This document shows positions 30,662-33,551 of a stretch of 33,551 bases of DNA, piece by piece. Both the position numbers and the translations under genes were made by a program. The stretch is taken from positions 1 to 33,551 of the IMG/VR virus record IMGVR_UViG_3300030380_005493; one strand, 5' to 3'. How positions within the stretch are numbered: position 1 is the first letter of the stretch; every line of letters starts with the position of its first letter. Source of the DNA: a virus. Below the pieces are notes generated by a model. The model saw only the letters and a list, made by a program, of their open reading frames with translations. It did no database searches and had not been told where the DNA came from.

Positions 30662-31234
30662 TTACGTTACCCCTGTTATTCTGTAAGCACCCCAGTGACC
30701 TGTATCTTGGTCTTCTTCAGCGCCACCATTTACATTTTCACTACTGCCTCCATTTTGATAACCATATAATTCTATATAATCATCCGAGTCTAAACGTATA
30801 ACTTGACCAAAAGCTCTAGTAGTTGAATTTGTTTGAAACTGTGTAAATTTTGAAACTAAAGAACCATTTTTGTAAACTGCAATAATACTTGCAGCAATAT
30901 CTGTTCCTGTGTCCATTCTAAATTTACCCCATACCCAATACTTACCTGCTGTGCCTGGAGTAAAACGGTAATTGCTAGTATCATATTTTGAATCAGTGTC
31001 GTAAACTTCTGTGTCCATTTCCATTTTTGTATAAGTAGTGTTTGCTAAACTTTGATTGCCATTCATGTAAGCTTGAAACGAAGGAGTCATAGTTTCTGCA
31101 GTAGCATACGCTGACCCTGCAAGATTAACCGTGTCACCTGTTGTTCCAATATTAATCGTGTCACCTGACTCACCAATAGATATTGACGATCCAGACTGCT
31201 TGATAATTTCGTTTACTTTAATTTGTGATACCAT
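30662..31234 (-). CDS. Short tail-fibre protein with C1q-like tip (paralogue 3)
   Basis: 190 aa. N-terminus IGESGDTINIGTTGDTVNLA (20-39) mirrors paralogue 2. The tip contains MDTEVYDTDSKYDTSNYRFT, then GTAGKYWVWGKF, clearly parallel to TEVFDVGSDYNNSTYTFT in paralogue 2, and ends GHWGAYRITGVT, as does the truncated gene at the right edge (YFGAYKLIGV). It is a C1q/TNF-like receptor-binding head by pattern. Starts two bases after the 72-aa gene's stop, poor ribosome site, so coupled translation is likely. Confidence 0.76.
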   Translation of the reverse strand: MVSQIKVNEIIKQSGSSISIGESGDTINIGTTGDTVNLAGSAYATAETMTPSFQAYMNGNQSLANTTYTKMEMDTEVYDTDSKYDTSNYRFTPGTAGKYWVWGKFRMDTGTDIAASIIAVYKNGSLVSKFTQFQTNSTTRAFGQVIRLDSDDYIELYGYQNGGSSENVNGGAEEDQDTGHWGAYRITGVT

Positions 31235-31236
31235 TG

Positions 31237-31455
31237 TTAAAATCTCTCAATTCTTTCTTTGTCAGCATCTAATTTATTTTGCCATGCTGTTTTAACTTCA
31301 TCTGTCCAATGTTCATTAGCTAAATTTTTAATTTGTTCATCTTCGCTTGATACATCTTGATGAGGGTGAAAAACTTTTCTGTGTCTACCTTGCTCAGTAT
31401 CTTCAGCAACATGAATTGCTTTAAATTCGCCTATGACTTTTATATCTGATATCAT
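31237..31455 (-). CDS. Small protein between fibre genes
   Basis: 72 aa. N-terminal strands (MISDIKVIGEFKAIHVAED), a His-rich stretch (GRHRKVFHPHQDVSSEDEQI) and a C-terminal helix with Trp (EHWTDEVKTAWQNKLDADKE). Similar small proteins with a VFxP-xxDVSxED-x(n)-WT-xEV pattern follow fibre genes in other marine phages as I recall; no function known. Starts in an ATGA overlap with the 207-aa fibre gene. Possibly a fibre chaperone or a competing adaptor for one of the fibres. Confidence 0.65.
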   Translation of the reverse strand: MISDIKVIGEFKAIHVAEDTEQGRHRKVFHPHQDVSSEDEQIKNLANEHWTDEVKTAWQNKLDADKERIERF

Positions 31456-32075
31456 ACTCTATACGTTCCATTTAAACAATAGACAGAACCATTACCAAAT
31501 GGTGGGCCTAAAATTACAAGAGTTGTTGTGTTTCTTGACTGTATAGTATCAAAAGCAGTACCACTTGATTCTGTTTCTCTACCTCTATTAATTGTGTGAA
31601 TTAATCCTGTTGCAGCTGTAGTAAAAGGTAAGTTATAAACTTCTATATTTCCAGAAGCACTGCCATTAGTAGTTATTCCAATAGAAATTTGATAATGAAC
31701 AAGGTTTCCAATTTTTGTATAAAACCCAGTCATAGTACCTTTTGCTGAAAAGCTATTATTTGTTGGGTCTGCGTCTGGTGTAAATGTACCAAACTCATAA
31801 TCATTTAATAAGTTAGAAGCAGTTGCAGAATTGACACCTAAGTAAATTCCTGCATTTGCATTTGCTGGAAGTAAATCATTGTTGCCTCCATTGTTTGACC
31901 AGCCTGTAATACCAAAACCAGTAGCGGTTCCTGCATTTGCTAAAGTTACACCAGCAGGTATGTTTACTGTGTCGCCTGAAACACCAAGATTTATTGTAGC
32001 AGTATTTGTACTGCCAATCTGCATTGTATTAGATCCTGATGGTGTATCTATTGTAATTGTTTCTAGCTTACTCAT
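31452..32075 (-). CDS. Short tail-fibre protein (paralogue 4)
   Basis: 207 aa. Linker INLGVSGDTVNIPAGVTLAN followed by AGTATGFGITGW (28-59) is the counterpart of the linker in paralogue 2. The tip (about 85-207) differs: TFTPDADPTNNSFSAKGTMT, then GFYTKIGNLVHYQISIGI, and a last strand VYCLNGTYRV. The GFYTKIGNLVHYQ pattern is frequent in phage fibre heads that are not C1q-like. It starts in an ATGA overlap with the 157-aa gene. Shared linker with an unrelated tip again indicates modular exchange. Confidence 0.75.
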   Translation of the reverse strand: MSKLETITIDTPSGSNTMQIGSTNTATINLGVSGDTVNIPAGVTLANAGTATGFGITGWSNNGGNNDLLPANANAGIYLGVNSATASNLLNDYEFGTFTPDADPTNNSFSAKGTMTGFYTKIGNLVHYQISIGITTNGSASGNIEVYNLPFTTAATGLIHTINRGRETESSGTAFDTIQSRNTTTLVILGPPFGNGSVYCLNGTYRV

Positions 32076-32545
32076 ACGATAACAAACGTTGCTCCTGATG
32101 GTACGGTTAAGGTCGAACCAGATTGTACCGTAAATGGTCCAGCTACAAGTGCGTTGTCACTTGCTGCTAATGTTAAATTCTGTGTTAGTGTTTGCACGTT
32201 TCGATATACTCCGTTTATGGTTGTCAGTTTCTCAAACGAGATACTTGCATCTGCTGGAGTACCAGCGTCAAAACTATTACCTAGTAAAATACCAAAAAAA
32301 GTATCACTTGATGCTGGTGGTCCTGTAAATGCTATTGTACTACGAGTGCTACCAAAAGTAAATGCGCTATTTGGTTCTTGAATAACGCCAGATATAGAAA
32401 TTATTAATTGGTTAAGACTTGCTATTTCTGCAGTCTCGCCTCCTATTTGTACGTTAAACTCTGTTGCTGATCCGTTAAATCCTGAACTAATGTCATCGAT
32501 TTTCTGAAACGCGCCAAAATCTAAACCTGGTCCAATGTATCCCAT
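32072..32545 (-). CDS. Fibre-associated beta-rich protein (attachment-type domain)
   Basis: 157 aa. FNGSATEFNVQIGGETAEIA, then LNQLIISISGVIQEPNSAFT and FGSTRSTIAFTGPPASSD followed by FFGILLGNSFDAGTPAD are the elements of a domain repeated in cyanophage and other marine fibre proteins. The end is a short beta-helix-like stretch (ALVAGPFTVQSGSTLTVPSG). Here it forms a separate short protein rather than the front of a long fibre, so it may be the tail-proximal adaptor to which other short fibres attach; inference. GGAGG lies six bases before the ATG at 32545. Confidence 0.73.
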   Translation of the reverse strand: MGYIGPGLDFGAFQKIDDISSGFNGSATEFNVQIGGETAEIASLNQLIISISGVIQEPNSAFTFGSTRSTIAFTGPPASSDTFFGILLGNSFDAGTPADASISFEKLTTINGVYRNVQTLTQNLTLAASDNALVAGPFTVQSGSTLTVPSGATFVIV

Positions 32546-32794
32546 CTAACCTCCGTTTGCTGCATCCCATGCATCTTGCAGCTCCTTTAATTTTGCATTG
32601 ACTGCAGACTCTGTTGGTAACTCTGTTACAGGATTATCTACAAGATTTCCATTAACACCAATTTTTTCAGAAAGTTTTAAATTAGCATAAATTTTATTCT
32701 TACTGTCTGACCAACCAAACCATTGATTGTCGTGCATTTTTACTAAAGCATCTTCAATATGATTTGGTCTTAAATGTGGTGCTGTCATATTCAT
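32546..32794 (-). CDS. Small protein between fibre genes
   Basis: 82 aa from ATG 32794. It carries LRPNHIEDALVKMHDNQWFG, WSDSKNKIYANLKLSE and an acidic helix (ESAVNAKLKELQDAWDAANG). No family recognised; it looks like a small adaptor or chaperone such as often accompanies fibre genes. ATG 32794 was chosen because GGGAG stands upstream and it begins two bases after the 203-aa gene's stop; a longer frame from 32827 would lie inside that gene. Confidence 0.62.
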   Translation of the reverse strand: MNMTAPHLRPNHIEDALVKMHDNQWFGWSDSKNKIYANLKLSEKIGVNGNLVDNPVTELPTESAVNAKLKELQDAWDAANGG

Positions 32795-32795
32795 T

Positions 32796-33407
32796 TTATG
32801 TATCTCCCATTCTAATAAACGCAACATGGCTTAAAAGATAGCTACTAGTTGTATAATAAGTTGAGCTATTATTTGTATAATATGCAAATTTAATTTTGCA
32901 ATTTGATGTATCTGTTACATCAAAATATATTTCGTTAAAACCAGATGTGTGAGTATTGTTACTTTGTACACCAGAAACAGAAGTATCAGCACTAGAAAGT
33001 TCAGTATAAGTGTTATTATTAATAGTAGTATAAACTCTTTTAGTTATAGTTCTGTCATCTCCGTTTTTATAAACCGACACAGCAAAAGTAATTTTATAAA
33101 TACCTGTACTTGGAAAAGTAAATATCCCACTGCTTTGTGACATTCCAGTTCCAATTTTATTAAATCCTGTGTCATCAACTCTTTCCCAGTTATTTGCAAT
33201 CGGGTCTGTTGTTGAACTAAAACCACTTGTTACTCTCCACATATCAGCTTCAGTAATACCTGCACTTACGGCTGCACTAGCAACTGTAGTTGAACCTGTA
33301 AATTTTAAAAATTGTCCCGTGGTTCCTGACGCTATGCCTGTACCACCATTCGCTACAGGGATTGTTCCTGTTATTCCTTTTGTTACGTCTATCGTTGCAA
33401 ATGCCAT
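32796..33407 (-). CDS. Short tail-fibre protein with C1q-like tip (paralogue 5)
   Basis: 203 aa. Linker VANGGTGIASGTTGQFLKFT and GSTTVASAAV (18-47) is nearly the same as in paralogue 1. The tip (about 55-203) contains SSGIFTFPSTGIYKITFAVS, the Gly-x-Tyr strand pair of C1q/TNF-like jelly rolls, then FNEIYFDVTDTSNCKIKFAY and a final YLLSHVAFIRMGD. Receptor binding is inferred. AGGAG lies upstream of the ATG at 33407. The same linker with a different tip in paralogue 1 is direct evidence of modular reshuffling. Confidence 0.76.
   Translation of the reverse strand: MAFATIDVTKGITGTIPVANGGTGIASGTTGQFLKFTGSTTVASAAVSAGITEADMWRVTSGFSSTTDPIANNWERVDDTGFNKIGTGMSQSSGIFTFPSTGIYKITFAVSVYKNGDDRTITKRVYTTINNNTYTELSSADTSVSGVQSNNTHTSGFNEIYFDVTDTSNCKIKFAYYTNNSSTYYTTSSYLLSHVAFIRMGDT
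33267..33350 (-). repeat. Fibre linker repeat, copy 2
   Basis: 84 bp coding for NGGTGIASGTTGQFLKFTGS followed by TTVASAAV, the counterpart of 29547-29630 in the same orientation. Homologous recombination between the copies would delete or exchange about 3.7 kb of fibre genes. Confidence 0.75.
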
Positions 33408-33408
33408 G

Positions 33409-33551
33409 TTATACTCCTATTAATTTGTATGCACCAAAATATGTCATAGTTGTAGTTCCGTTCACATTAATAGCTCCACCAGTATCTTGATAAATAAAAG
33501 CTTCAAAATAATCAGTAGCGTTTGAGTCAACTACTCCACCAATATATTGAC
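33409..33551 (-). CDS. C-terminal end of a further C1q-like fibre protein (partial)
   Basis: An open frame enters from the right edge and stops with TAA at 33411-33409, one base before the ATG of the next gene. The visible 46 residues include SNATDYFEAFIYQDTGGAIN and end TYFGAYKLIGV, the same closing strand as paralogue 3 (HWGAYRITGV). It is therefore another member of the fibre array with a C1q/TNF-like tip; the N-terminal linker is outside the window. Confidence 0.75.
   Translation of the reverse strand, partial: QYIGGVVDSNATDYFEAFIYQDTGGAINVNGTTTMTYFGAYKLIGV

Noticed and set aside
1-33551. Search for integrase, repressor, tRNA, CRISPR and insertion sequences
   Set aside because: No serine or tyrosine recombinase, HTH repressor, transposase, terminal inverted repeats, cloverleaf or spaced repeat array was seen by reading; structure-based scans were not possible.

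Overview
The window is a piece of an AT-rich, tightly packed genome of a tailed double-stranded DNA phage. Short-tailed (podovirus-like) morphology is an inference from the gp10-like tail protein and the large putative ejection proteins. The low GC, the tail-fibre style and the Gly-Gly-rich virion proteins fit an uncultured marine phage of an AT-rich bacterium; a SAR11-like host is a guess. Both ends cut through genes. No terminase, portal, capsid, endolysin, integrase, tRNA, rRNA or CRISPR array is visible, so a substantial part of the genome lies outside. Almost no base is left over: genes overlap by ATGA, TAATG or similar junctions, and the longest gap without a gene (12380-12444, 65 bp) is a promoter region.

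Region 1 (1-2582, + strand): the end of a coiled-coil gene, a secreted protein with a carbohydrate-binding-like domain and a long acidic EMPEE repeat region, a one-helix membrane coiled-coil protein and a Lys-rich basic protein. It ends at an intrinsic terminator placed inside the overlapping ends of two convergent genes.

Region 2 (2572-12379, - strand): the early/replication operon. Read in transcription order: two conserved phage proteins, a putative ssDNA-binding protein, a TOTE-type archaeo-eukaryotic primase, a small PD-(D/E)XK nuclease, a UvrD/Rep-like helicase, a DUF6378-like protein and a family A DNA polymerase with 3'-5' exonuclease. The operon then continues into a cassette with sulfur and iron themes: a PP-loop (PAPS-reductase/DndC-like) protein, a zinc-finger protein, a 2OG-Fe(II) oxygenase, a small membrane/lipoprotein, a 51-residue protein and a SufE-type sulfur acceptor.

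Region 3 (12380-13913): an island on the + strand carrying one SNF2-type helicase. Its promoter and the replication-operon promoter overlap face to face on a perfect 20-bp palindrome, so they should exclude each other. The helicase gene has its own terminator just after its stop codon.

Region 4 (13878-33551, - strand): the late/virion operon, transcribed from the right. An array of short tail-fibre paralogues with C1q-like tips alternates with small acidic proteins. It is followed by a repeat-built fibre protein, a fibre/adaptor, a gp10-like tail protein, several small virion proteins, a GNAT acetyltransferase, three large putative ejection proteins (339, 658 and 1129 aa), a small membrane coiled-coil protein and finally a RecB/MGME1-like exonuclease.

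The most interesting points are the SufE plus PP-loop cassette (possibly a phage sulfur relay for nucleic-acid modification), the mutually exclusive divergent promoters, the unusual PolA/TOTE-primase/UvrD/SNF2 replication set, and the expanded mosaic fibre locus.
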